From NCBI GenBank assembly GCA_947498935.1, contig CANMMM010000014.1:1-64000 (forward strand): a stretch of 64,000 bases of DNA, given 5' to 3'. The number at the start of each line of letters is the position of its first letter. Positions within the stretch are counted from its first letter, which is position 1. Of this stretch, positions 51,602 to 60,291 are shown in pieces. Under the pieces are notes generated by a model, which saw nothing but the letters and a program-made list of their open reading frames with translations, was not told where the DNA came from and made no database searches. Made by a program: the position numbers and the translations under genes. Origin of the DNA: an uncultured Aquimarina sp. Its GTDB lineage: Bacteria; Bacteroidota; Bacteroidia; Flavobacteriales; Flavobacteriaceae.

Positions 51602-54600
51602 TTAGTTTTTATAGACTAAACTGTAATCACGTGTGTCGGTTTTGATAAAAAAGGCTCCTTTGGGTAAAGTGCTGATGTCAATTACTCGTCCTTTACCCTG
51701 TTGTAATACCTTGCCATTCATGTTATAGAGTTGGTATAGCGTAGTATCGGAGATATTACTTCCTGATATCTGAATAAAATCAGTGGCAGGATTAGGAGCT
51801 ACTGTAAATTTTTTATTCACAATTATTTCCGAATCTCTATTAATGTTGAATAAACAGCTTTGTCTTGTAAATTGTACGGTTTCTTTAGCTACAGTTCGGA
51901 AATCGGCTTTAAACTCGATAGTGTATTGATTTCCTAGTGTCATGGTCACAAATGTAAAAGTTGTGGTGCTGTTAAAATCAAAATAGTAGTATCCATTAGC
52001 CAATGTCGGAGCATAACAATTGTCATTTACACACATAAAGATTTGACTTCTGAATCCTTGGTCTTTATGGAAGACTCTAGCAGTATTATCATCGATATAG
52101 GAGATGCCAAATACGTCGCAGCTGGTAATTCCAGTATCTGGATTGTCTCCTATGTCATTAGCACATGGCGTACAACTACCGCCACAGTCAATTCCTGTTT
52201 CGTTTCCGTTTTGAATACCATCGGTACAGCTGCTCGTAGGAGGTGTTGCACAAGGTGTACAGTCTCCACCACAATCGATTCCTGTTTCAGTACCGTTTTG
52301 GATACCATCATTACATGTGTTTGCAGGAGGAGTACCATCATTAGTGGTGTATCCAATAAGATCAAAAAGATTGTTTGCGTTTTTGATCCATAAAGGAGCA
52401 TTCGTTTGTTGTGTCCAGTTATTTCTGATGAGGTTATTGACTTGTACTCTAGCGTCTCCCCAATAACCAAATTGATACGGAGCATCCCAGAAGTCTTGCG
52501 AATCCCAGTGGGTATTGATATAGGTAGCTACTCGAATGACATCTTTATTCTTATTGATAAAATCGAAGTAAGGCTGGTACCACTCATCCCAGATTTGCTG
52601 TGCTGTTTTTGGACTTTTATTCCCAGCAGTATTTCCGAATAATGGTGCAATCGTATTATCAGTTAGGTCATACCCTTGTGGCGTAGATTCTGCGATGATC
52701 ACGGGTTTATTTTCTTGTCTAGCGAAATCTAATAAGGTACGTTGTCCTCTATAATCACAGTCTTGTGGCGTAAATGCTGTGATTCCCATAAGGTCTACAT
52801 ATTCTTTTCCTGGGTACCAAGCTGTAATGGGTAGGTTATTGTGTGTAGCACCACAGAAGCTTCCAGAGTGCCATACCATAGCGATATTCTTATCCGCTCC
52901 TTTTTCTTTGATTCTAGCATGTATTTTTCGCCATGAAGCAATGTAGGCATTAGGATCGAAATGATTGTGTCCTGCATCAAATTCATACCCCCATCGCATA
53001 TATATAGGACGGTCTAAGGCTACTAATTTATCGATTAATAAATCCATCTTATCATCCAACTGACCTCTATTAAATGAATCTAATTGGTCTACAACAAATA
53101 CGGCCACTAGTAGCGCACTGTTAGGATATTGGCTTGCTAAGCGTGATAAGTGCTGTGGTCCAGTTCCGTAAGATGCTACAACATCAATACCTTCTACATT
53201 ATTAATACTCGTATAGCCACTTACTACTGCTGGAGTAGTTTGCATCGCAGCTACAAAATCATCTATTGTGGCAGCGTCCTGCCCAATTCCTAATAATGTT
53301 CCTTCATTTTTAGGTACGAATTTACCAGTGATCACAGTAGTATTGCTAGGGGCACAAGGAGCACAATCTCCGCCACAGTCGATTCCTGTTTCGTTTCCGT
53401 TTTGGATACCATCGGTACAGCTATTGGTAGGCGGTGTTGCACAAGGAGCACAATTTCCACCACAGTCGATTCCTGTTTCATTTCCGTTTTGGATACCGTC
53501 GGTACATGAATCTACAGGTGGTGTAGTACCATTACCATCTACCAGAGGAGGTAAAGGTACATTCTGTACATTGGCTTGTGTATTAGAGTCGTAGGTTTTT
53601 TCTACTCTTTTCCAATCTGGTGTATTTGATTGTTGACTGATCAGTTGTTGTGCTGTTTCGTGTGTAATGTAGTGTAATTCTGCTTGTTCATTAGGTTGTA
53701 CGCCTATTATAGATTTAAGATGAGAAAAACCAGGTCCAAAAGCAGATGCCTCTTGTCCAGGGTTGTGTCTTGAGTGTGCTACTAATACTGCTTGTGCGGT
53801 ATGTGTGCCCGTAAGCGTGATGTCCATTACAGCTTGTAACGCTCCATTAATATAGAAAGCACATCCATATCCAGGATCACCAGAAACTAGTGGGTCATAT
53901 CCTTCATTGGTGTGAAAACCAGCAAATAGCACATTGCTTAGGTCAAAGGTACCGTCATTTCTGCCAAAAAGAGAACCAAAGGTATAGGCAAATCCAGCGG
54001 TACCAAAGTCTCTGGCTTGTATACCTCCTTGATATCTAGGAGACCAAGAAGAGTGTTTCCAACCTGGTGCATCTAGTGGATTGAGACCAGCTACAGATGA
54101 GTATACTTCGGGTACGGCATTGATGAATTGTCCTGCAAAAAAGATTTCCCACCAATCTCTTGGAGGAATAGGAAGTTGTGCATCACCAGAAGCAGGAATT
54201 ATGTTCATTACTTGCCCTGGTTGCTCATTTCCAGGAAAAACTCCAGATGAAACTAAGTAATTATAAGGAGTTTTGTTAATGATTTTTACGCGATTAACAC
54301 CACGACGTGTCGTCGAGGCATCTACAGTTACTTGTCCGTTTTGATACACAGCTCCTGTATCAGTACCTAAATCTGTATAGGTTAACGGCGATGTTTGGTT
54401 AGGGCCAATTGCAGGCCACCAATTTCCTTCGGTAAAAACAGGGACTCTACCTGTGAAGTTTTCAGGGATTTCGATACCAAAGCTTAAACTCGTACCGTCT
54501 TTTCTGTAGGGATTGGTCAGTACGCCATTGGTTTGGCTGGGGTCAATGTTACCACGTGTTTTTTTCCATTCTGCCAAGACATTTGGCGGGTAGGTCCAAT

Positions 54601-54730
54601 TGTCGAATCGGTGAACAAATCCAGTTCTAGACATTCCGTCTCCAACAGATGGTATGTTGGCTTGTTGTGCATTACCATGAAAAAGTACTGATACGAGTAC
54701 TAACCACAGCAGGTGTGTGTGCGTGCGCAT
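51602..54730 (-). CDS. Large secreted GH26-like protein with CxDG repeats and T9SS sorting domain
   Basis: 1042 residues. Signal peptide 1-22. An unassigned beta-rich N-terminal domain covers about 25-390. Two copies of a cysteine repeat (consensus CTDGIQNGNETGIDCGG, then C-x-P-C) lie at about 407-455. A GH26-like domain spans about 465-795, with the YEFD (about 583) and AESTP (about 680) catalytic motifs. Two more cysteine repeats lie at about 800-858, a small domain at 865-965, and a type A T9SS sorting domain (VAPNPATDFIQISG, then STLPKGAFFIK) at about 968-1042. It should be exported and attached to or released from the cell surface. Polysaccharide binding by the N-terminal domain is only a guess. 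Its nearest relative in the window is the protein at 1037-2521. Confidence 0.85.
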   Translation of the reverse strand: MRTHTHLLWLVLVSVLFHGNAQQANIPSVGDGMSRTGFVHRFDNWTYPPNVLAEWKKTRGNIDPSQTNGVLTNPYRKDGTSLSFGIEIPENFTGRVPVFTEGNWWPAIGPNQTSPLTYTDLGTDTGAVYQNGQVTVDASTTRRGVNRVKIINKTPYNYLVSSGVFPGNEQPGQVMNIIPASGDAQLPIPPRDWWEIFFAGQFINAVPEVYSSVAGLNPLDAPGWKHSSWSPRYQGGIQARDFGTAGFAYTFGSLFGRNDGTFDLSNVLFAGFHTNEGYDPLVSGDPGYGCAFYINGALQAVMDITLTGTHTAQAVLVAHSRHNPGQEASAFGPGFSHLKSIIGVQPNEQAELHYITHETAQQLISQQSNTPDWKRVEKTYDSNTQANVQNVPLPPLVDGNGTTPPVDSCTDGIQNGNETGIDCGGNCAPCATPPTNSCTDGIQNGNETGIDCGGDCAPCAPSNTTVITGKFVPKNEGTLLGIGQDAATIDDFVAAMQTTPAVVSGYTSINNVEGIDVVASYGTGPQHLSRLASQYPNSALLVAVFVVDQLDSFNRGQLDDKMDLLIDKLVALDRPIYMRWGYEFDAGHNHFDPNAYIASWRKIHARIKEKGADKNIAMVWHSGSFCGATHNNLPITAWYPGKEYVDLMGITAFTPQDCDYRGQRTLLDFARQENKPVIIAESTPQGYDLTDNTIAPLFGNTAGNKSPKTAQQIWDEWYQPYFDFINKNKDVIRVATYINTHWDSQDFWDAPYQFGYWGDARVQVNNLIRNNWTQQTNAPLWIKNANNLFDLIGYTTNDGTPPANTCNDGIQNGTETGIDCGGDCTPCATPPTSSCTDGIQNGNETGIDCGGSCTPCANDIGDNPDTGITSCDVFGISYIDDNTARVFHKDQGFRSQIFMCVNDNCYAPTLANGYYYFDFNSTTTFTFVTMTLGNQYTIEFKADFRTVAKETVQFTRQSCLFNINRDSEIIVNKKFTVAPNPATDFIQISGSNISDTTLYQLYNMNGKVLQQGKGRVIDISTLPKGAFFIKTDTRDYSLVYKN

Positions 54731-54891
54731 TGTGTTTGTGTTTTAAAATAGTTAATTAAAAAAAATAGATGAGTGGGAGGGGAGCTCTATCTTTATTAAT
54801 AAACAACCATAAAACCACATTTAGTGTGTATTTTGGGGCTTTTTATTAAGAAAATTATGAAATAACCATAGTTTTCGTAAAATTGAGTCGT

Positions 54892-54927
54892 AAAAAAAAC
54901 CTACGCTTACGGGAAGGGTAGGTTTTT
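54892..54927 (-). terminator. Terminator of the yceI-like gene
   Basis: AAAACCTAC and GTAGGTTTT pair around a 13-base loop, with T runs on both strands; 37 bases past the stop. Confidence 0.8.
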
Positions 54928-54963
54928 GAGAGTATTTTAACAAAAATGTTAAGGTATTTGTAA

Positions 54964-55638
54964 TTATGATTTTTTAGCGTTAAGCATTATTTTTAATTCT
55001 ATGTCGTCATTGATAAACTTATCTCCTAGGTTATCAAAAATCGACTTAGAACCATAATTTACACCCCAATCAGTACGATTGATCGTAAATACTTCTGATT
55101 GCAATGACATGGTGTCTCTGTTCATATAACGGGTAGCAGGAAATGAGATATTCTTCTTGATCCCCTTGATGGTTAAGTTTCCTTGAATGTATGTTTTGGA
55201 TTCTTTTTGAGAAATCGCTGTGATTTCAAAAGCAGCAGTAGGGTACTTCCCTACATTAAAAAAGTGATCTTTTCCATCTTCTTTTCCGAGTCCTTTGAGG
55301 TGTCCTTCTAAACCTGCTTTCTGATCTCCTTCTAGATCTGTAACAGTGATAGAGTTCATATCGATTGTAAATGTTCCACTTTCTACACTTCCTTCTTTAG
55401 TAGTAATAGTTCCATTTTTTAATTTTATGATCCCAGTATGCTGTCCTGTAGGCTTTTTTCCAGTCCATTCGATGGCACTTGTAGTAGTATCTACTGCGTA
55501 ATGAATAGCAGCGATGGGAGCCTCTTTTACAGCTTCAGCAGCCGTCGCTTCCGTCTCGTTTTTTTTCTCTCCTTTGCAAGAAGTAAAGCATGTAATAAGC
55601 CCTGTAATAAACAGTAAGTGAATGAATTTCGTTTTCAT
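54964..55638 (-). CDS. YceI-family lipoprotein
   Basis: 224 residues. The lipobox CFTSC (cysteine about 21) is followed by an Ala/Glu-rich linker and a YceI lipocalin-like barrel (about 48-222: SAIEWTGKKPTGQHTGIIKL, ITVTDLEGDQKAGLEGHLKG, FTINRTDWGVNYGSKS). YceI proteins bind isoprenoid quinones or fatty amides in some structures; the role here is unknown. Divergent from grpE with only about 160 bp to the grpE start. Confidence 0.92.
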   Translation of the reverse strand: MKTKFIHLLFITGLITCFTSCKGEKKNETEATAAEAVKEAPIAAIHYAVDTTTSAIEWTGKKPTGQHTGIIKLKNGTITTKEGSVESGTFTIDMNSITVTDLEGDQKAGLEGHLKGLGKEDGKDHFFNVGKYPTAAFEITAISQKESKTYIQGNLTIKGIKKNISFPATRYMNRDTMSLQSEVFTINRTDWGVNYGSKSIFDNLGDKFINDDIELKIMLNAKKS

Positions 55639-55753
55639 TTTGATTGTAGTTTTATAGGTTATGCTTCCAAAATTATTTGTTTACCCAACCAATACTCTTA
55701 AATATATACTAAATTATTTCTGTGACATTATGACATTAGATCAAAAATGGCAG

Positions 55754-55761
55754 TACTTTTG
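55754..55761 (+). promoter_or_regulatory. -7 element of the grpE-dnaJ promoter
   Basis: TACTTTTG matches TAnnTTTG, 37 bases before the grpE ATG at 55799. No CIRCE element was seen. Confidence 0.45.
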
Positions 55762-55798
55762 CTTATCCAAAATTGAACTTATAAAAGGTACTAGTTAC

Positions 55799-56359
55799 AT
55801 GAGTAAGAAAAATAAAAATACAGAAGCAATAAAAGAGCAAGTAGAAGAAGTAGTGGATACTGTAGTAGAAGAGGGACAAGCAGAGGAGGTTGTTGAAAAT
55901 GAAGAGGTTGATGAGGTGTCTCAATTAAAAGAAGATTTAGGTAAGGAGAAAGATAAATTTTTGAGACTTTTTGCAGAATTTGAAAACTACAAAAAGAGAA
56001 CTTCTAAAGAACGTATAGAGTTATTCAAGACAGCAAGTCAGGACGTCATGCAGGCAATGCTGCCAATCTTGGATGATTTTGATCGCGCGGCGAAAGAATT
56101 GACCAAGTCAGAGGACAAAGAAATGGTAAAAGGCGTAGAGCTGATCCATAATAAACTCAAAGAAACGTTAAAGAACAAAGGCTTAGAACCTGTAGCAGTA
56201 GCAGCAGGAGATACTTTTAATGCCGATGATCACGAAGCGATCACACAGATTCCTGCACCGAGTGATGATCTAAAAGGTAAGATCGTAGATGTGATCGAAA
56301 AAGGTTACAAGTTGGGAGATAAAGTAATTCGTTTTCCAAAAGTAGTAACAGGACAATAA
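55799..56359 (+). CDS. grpE: Nucleotide exchange factor GrpE
   Basis: 186 residues from ATG 55799 (MSKKNKNTE). The open frame extends upstream to 55661, but that part overlaps the promoter and reads as non-coding. An acidic N-terminal tail (about 15-45) leads into the long paired helix (LKEDLGKEKDKFLRLFAEFENYKKR) and the C-terminal beta wing (GDKVIRFPKVVTGQ). It releases ADP from DnaK. It is 9 bp before dnaJ; dnaK is not in the window. Confidence 0.95.
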   Translation: MSKKNKNTEAIKEQVEEVVDTVVEEGQAEEVVENEEVDEVSQLKEDLGKEKDKFLRLFAEFENYKKRTSKERIELFKTASQDVMQAMLPILDDFDRAAKELTKSEDKEMVKGVELIHNKLKETLKNKGLEPVAVAAGDTFNADDHEAITQIPAPSDDLKGKIVDVIEKGYKLGDKVIRFPKVVTGQ

Positions 56360-56368
56360 AATAAGGAT

Positions 56369-57481
56369 ATGAAGGAAGATTTTTATGAAATACTAGGTAT
56401 CAGCAAAGGCGCCTCAGATGCTGAGATAAAAAAAGCATATCGAAAAAAAGCAATTGCATATCACCCAGATAAAAACCCTGGCGATACGACAGCCGAAGAG
56501 AAATTTAAGAAAGCGGCAGAAGCTTATGAAGTGTTAAGTGATCCAGATAAGCGTGCGCGTTATGATCAGTACGGACACCAAGCCTTTGAAGGCGGTGGCG
56601 GCTTTGGCGGTGGCGGTATGAATATGGATGATATCTTTAGCCAGTTTGGAGACATCTTTGGTGGTGGCGGTTTTGGCGGCTTCGGAGGCTTTGGCGGTGG
56701 CAGAGGACAGCGTAGAGCAAAAGGAAGCAACCTTCGTATCAGAGTCAAACTTACACTAGAAGAAATCGCTAATGGTGTAGAGAAAAAAATAAAAGTAAAG
56801 CGTAAGGTACAAGCCTCTGGCGTTACTTACAAGACCTGTGGTACCTGTAATGGTACTGGGCAAGTAACCAAAATAGCCAATACCATACTTGGTAGAATGC
56901 AGACAGCAGCTACCTGTACTACCTGTGGAGGAAGTGGACAAATCATTGACCACAGACCAGCAGATGCTGATGGACAAGGGCTAAGAGTACAAGAAGAAAC
57001 AGTAAGTATCAAGATACCTGCTGGAGTAGAAGATGGTATGCAGCTAAAGGTTACTGGCAAGGGGAATGAAGCACCAGGTAATGGTATAGCAGGAGATCTT
57101 TTAGTAGCTATAGAAGAGGCATCGCACGAAAATTTACAGCGAGAAGGCGATAATCTGCATTATGATTTATATATCAGTTTCTCAGAAGCGGCCTTAGGAA
57201 CCTCTAGAGAAATAGATACAGTATCAGGTAAGGTACGTATCAAGATAGAAGAAGGAGTGCAGAGTGGAAAAATTCTACGCCTTAGAGGAAAAGGAATACC
57301 GAGTATCAATGGGTATGGCAAAGGAGATTTATTAGTACACGTAAATGTTTGGACACCAAAAACATTGAGCAAAGAACAAAAAGAATTTTTCGAAAAAATG
57401 GCACAAGACGATCACTTCATGCCAAATCCTGATAGCAAGGACAAATCATTTTTCGAAAAAGTAAAAGATATGTTTTCATAA
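56369..57481 (+). CDS. dnaJ: Chaperone DnaJ (reduced zinc domain)
   Basis: 370 residues. J domain 1-70 with the HPD motif (YHPDKNPGD). Gly/Phe-rich linker about 74-112. Zinc region about 145-190, then the two substrate-binding domains. The zinc region has only two CxxCxGxG motifs, CGTCNGTG and CTTCGGSG, instead of four, so it can hold one zinc, not two. I know this reduced form from other flavobacterial DnaJ sequences, so it is probably lineage-typical and not a defect. Operon with grpE. Confidence 0.96.
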   Translation: MKEDFYEILGISKGASDAEIKKAYRKKAIAYHPDKNPGDTTAEEKFKKAAEAYEVLSDPDKRARYDQYGHQAFEGGGGFGGGGMNMDDIFSQFGDIFGGGGFGGFGGFGGGRGQRRAKGSNLRIRVKLTLEEIANGVEKKIKVKRKVQASGVTYKTCGTCNGTGQVTKIANTILGRMQTAATCTTCGGSGQIIDHRPADADGQGLRVQEETVSIKIPAGVEDGMQLKVTGKGNEAPGNGIAGDLLVAIEEASHENLQREGDNLHYDLYISFSEAALGTSREIDTVSGKVRIKIEEGVQSGKILRLRGKGIPSINGYGKGDLLVHVNVWTPKTLSKEQKEFFEKMAQDDHFMPNPDSKDKSFFEKVKDMFS

Positions 57482-57606
57482 TAAGCACTTATTTGAACTT
57501 AACGTGAATCCTTAAACTTATTAATTTTTGATGAAGAAAAATTCGTATATTTGAAACATCACTAACTTATTTAGTGATAATTTTTCTTTTTCATAGCAAT
57601 TTTTTT

Positions 57607-57648
57607 CCCATCCTTAATACATGTATTCAGGGTGGGTTTTGTTTTTTT
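57607..57648 (+). terminator. Terminator of grpE-dnaJ
   Basis: CCCATCCT pairs with AGGGTGGG, with an inner AATAC/GTATT stem, followed by a T-rich tract (57637-57648). Confidence 0.85.
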
Positions 57649-57656
57649 TGGGAGTT

Positions 57657-57744
57657 GGGCGTTCCCACAGGGGTCGGGCTATCCGCTATATCTTTTTTGG
57701 TTTTTCAGAAAACCATAAAAGGATGCCGCTGCTATCCCTAACGC
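57657..57744 (+). repeat. Family A repeat, copy 9 (+)
   Basis: GGGCGTTCCCACAGG to CTATCCCTAACGC; central hairpin TTTTTTGGTTTT with AAAACCATAAAA, which has one mismatch compared with copy 1. Confidence 0.87.
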
Positions 57745-58009
57745 ATAGGAAGTGGTTTTAGAATTGTTGTAATGTGATAAGGTATTTCATTACGTTTGTT
57801 ACGTTAATAAATGAAGGAGTATGATACAAGCGAGACACTTGCGCAAGCGTGGTGCTACGAGAGGTAGTGGGAAACTCGCCAAGCAGTATTCAGTTTTTTG
57901 TGCGTTAGCAATACGGATTTATGCCATAGGCTTGTCAAGAAGATCTGCATGATGTGAGGCTATCTGTATAGGATTCTAGAAGAGGTTTTTTTTATATACT
58001 TGATTTCCT
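57745..58009. other. Unassigned intergenic segment with a CTTGCGCAAG palindrome
   Basis: No gene seen. The section 57840-57920 is richer in G+C than its surroundings and contains the perfect palindrome CTTGCGCAAG and the phrase GAGACACTTGCGCAAGCGTG; it may be the remnant of another repeat, but no second copy is seen in the window. Confidence 0.4.
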
Positions 58010-59086
58010 CTATCCTAGTATTTTTTTTAGTACCCATTCTACGGGGCCATTTTTTTTGCTTTTTAACCAATAGTTTGCAAATAATATACATGCTATACTG
58101 AAAATTAAAGCATATACTACTGAAAATTCTATTCGGAAATCCCCTATTTTTTCAGGGATAATTATCTCAATAACCCCCATACCAATAATTACGTGTGCAA
58201 CATAAAAAGTCAAAGCTAATTTACCTGTTTTATGTAGGGCTAAAATTACTTTGCTTGTCGAGAACTTTTTTCCGATTATGATACATGCAGATATGATCGA
58301 TATGGAAATTGCAATTCCATTAAACATATAAATAGGTAATGGAGGCATTGGATTTGTGCCAATAATTTCTATCAATTCGGTTGTAGTCTGTTTATTTCCT
58401 TCTGATAAAAATGAAATAGTTAACTGTGATAAAAGTTGAATTACAACAAAAGTAATTGAACTAATCAAAAATGCTTTTTTGATAAATCGATCATTTTTCA
58501 TATCCTGTTTACCAAACCAAAACCCAAAAAGCATAAAAGCAGTCCAAGGGATTACTGGGTGAAAACCATTGAAAAAAAGATTTCTAAAAAAGCCATTAAA
58601 TGTCCAAAAATCGAGATACTCAAAGGTGTCAAAATTCCAACCTGTTTTGTAATTTATAAGACTAATTAACAGCGGATAAAGAAGTATTACTACTATTGCT
58701 GAAATTAAAATAGTTTTTTCATTACTAGACAATAAGAGTAAAGTGATAAGCATATAAACTCCATAAAAATGCAGAATGTCAGCTGGCCAAATTACGATGT
58801 ACGAAAGTCCAACAATGAAAAGGAACAAGGCTCTTTTTGCAATTTTTATTCGGGCAATTCTTAATTTTTGGCGGTCATTATTTCTCAATGCAGAATTTGT
58901 GGTTAAAGCAAGTCCAATTCCTGCTAAAACCACAAAAGTTGCCGCTGCTTTTCCATCAAAAACACTTGTGACTGATCTAACCCAATTCAATCCATTTTCG
59001 CCAAGTACGATTTTAAAATTAACGATTATCATTCCAATAACTGCTATTGATCTCGCAACATCTATTCCGATTATTCTTTCTTTCAT
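58010..59086 (-). CDS. DUF418-like multi-pass membrane protein
   Basis: 358 residues with about 10 membrane helices. The N-terminus RIIGIDVARSIAVIGMIIVNF and the late KTGKLALTFYVAHVIIGMG match the DUF418/COG2311 pattern, a group related to membrane acyltransferases. No catalytic residue can be assigned. Its codon use is more A+T-rich than its neighbours. Upstream lies GGCTACAACGCCAGCTGTTA (59101-59120), a motif unlike the rest of the window, which suggests recent acquisition. Confidence 0.7.
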   Translation of the reverse strand: MKERIIGIDVARSIAVIGMIIVNFKIVLGENGLNWVRSVTSVFDGKAAATFVVLAGIGLALTTNSALRNNDRQKLRIARIKIAKRALFLFIVGLSYIVIWPADILHFYGVYMLITLLLLSSNEKTILISAIVVILLYPLLISLINYKTGWNFDTFEYLDFWTFNGFFRNLFFNGFHPVIPWTAFMLFGFWFGKQDMKNDRFIKKAFLISSITFVVIQLLSQLTISFLSEGNKQTTTELIEIIGTNPMPPLPIYMFNGIAISISIISACIIIGKKFSTSKVILALHKTGKLALTFYVAHVIIGMGVIEIIIPEKIGDFRIEFSVVYALIFSIACILFANYWLKSKKNGPVEWVLKKILG

Positions 59087-59364
59087 AATTTTTCGTATTG
59101 GCTACAACGCCAGCTGTTATAATTATGTGCTTATGAAGTATAGCGTTTGTGTTTGCATTGGGTAGTAAATATAGTTTTTTCTACAGTACGTTTCTTATGT
59201 TTGGAATCATATTCTTAAAAGCATAAAGAGCTTGAATACGCTCAAATTCAAAAAGAAGAAAAGAACCCATTCAATTTTATTTTATTTCCTGTTTTTTTTA
59301 GCTTAATTAGCAACTTGCTTATTGGATGATCACCATCTAATAGGTACGTTAAAACTATTCTTTT

Positions 59365-60291
59365 ATGGCGCATCTTTTAGAAGTACAGCAGGTATCAAAA
59401 CAGTTTGGAGCGTTTGTAGCGCTAAACGATGTTTCGATCGCTGTACCCAAAGGGAGTATCTATGGTTTATTAGGGCCTAATGGGGCTGGAAAAACCACTT
59501 TACTACGGATTATTAATCAAATTACATTACCCGATACAGGGAGTGTACTGCTAGACGGTGCAGCATTACAGCCGCACCATATTCAAGATATCGGATATTT
59601 ACCCGAAGAAAGAGGACTGTATAAGTCCATGAAAGTAGGAGAGCAAGCATTATACTTGGCACAGCTTAAAGGACTGTCTAAAAAAGAAGCGAAAGAACGA
59701 TTGCGCTATTGGTTCGAAAAATTTGAAGTCTCGCATTGGTGGGACAAAAAGATTCATGAACTTTCTAAAGGAATGGCGCAGAAGGTACAGTTTATTGTTA
59801 CCGTATTGCATCGTCCGAAATTGCTGATTTTTGATGAGCCTTTTAGTGGTTTTGACCCGATCAATGCTAATATTATCAAAGATGAAATTCTACAATTACG
59901 AGAAGAAGGGGCTACGGTTATTTTTTCTACGCATAGAATGGAAAGTGTAGAGGAATTGTGCGATCATATCGCACTGATGGATAGATCTAATAAGATGCTA
60001 GAGGGGGAAGTAACAGCGATTAAAAAGGAACACAAAACCAATCGCTATGAAGTAGGACTAGTGGCAGAAAACCATGACGCAGTATATCGTACGATTAGTA
60101 GCCGTTTTGAGTGTGAGCCAGCAGATTTTAAAACCATCGATACACAACTAAAAATTAAGATCTCATTGGATACAGGAACTCCTAATGACTTGATCGGTTT
60201 CTTGTCACAGCACGCACAGATTACGCGCTTCCATGAAATCATACCGAGTGTTAATGAAATCTTTATCAAAACTATTACAGCACATGAGTAA
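59365..60291 (+). CDS. ABC transporter ATP-binding protein (NatA-like)
   Basis: 308 residues. Walker A GPNGAGKTT at about 35-43, signature LSKGMAQKVQ, Walker B LLIFDEPFSGFDP, switch histidine in STHRMES. The C-terminal 80 residues are the DUF4162 extension found in NatA-type export ATPases. It overlaps the permease gene by 8 bp. A role in sodium or drug export is suggested by family only. Confidence 0.93.
   Translation: MAHLLEVQQVSKQFGAFVALNDVSIAVPKGSIYGLLGPNGAGKTTLLRIINQITLPDTGSVLLDGAALQPHHIQDIGYLPEERGLYKSMKVGEQALYLAQLKGLSKKEAKERLRYWFEKFEVSHWWDKKIHELSKGMAQKVQFIVTVLHRPKLLIFDEPFSGFDPINANIIKDEILQLREEGATVIFSTHRMESVEELCDHIALMDRSNKMLEGEVTAIKKEHKTNRYEVGLVAENHDAVYRTISSRFECEPADFKTIDTQLKIKISLDTGTPNDLIGFLSQHAQITRFHEIIPSVNEIFIKTITAHE

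Noticed and set aside
52043..53594. Several plus-strand open frames inside the large GH26-like gene
   Set aside because: They are shadows of the minus-strand coding sequence and mirror its cysteine repeats.
55661..55798. N-terminal extension of GrpE
   Set aside because: It contains the -7 promoter box and lacks GrpE-like sequence; ATG 55799 gives the normal protein.
58010..59165. Integron cassette with an attC site
   Set aside because: The upstream GGCTACAACGCC motif is suggestive, but no paired core sites and no integrase were found.
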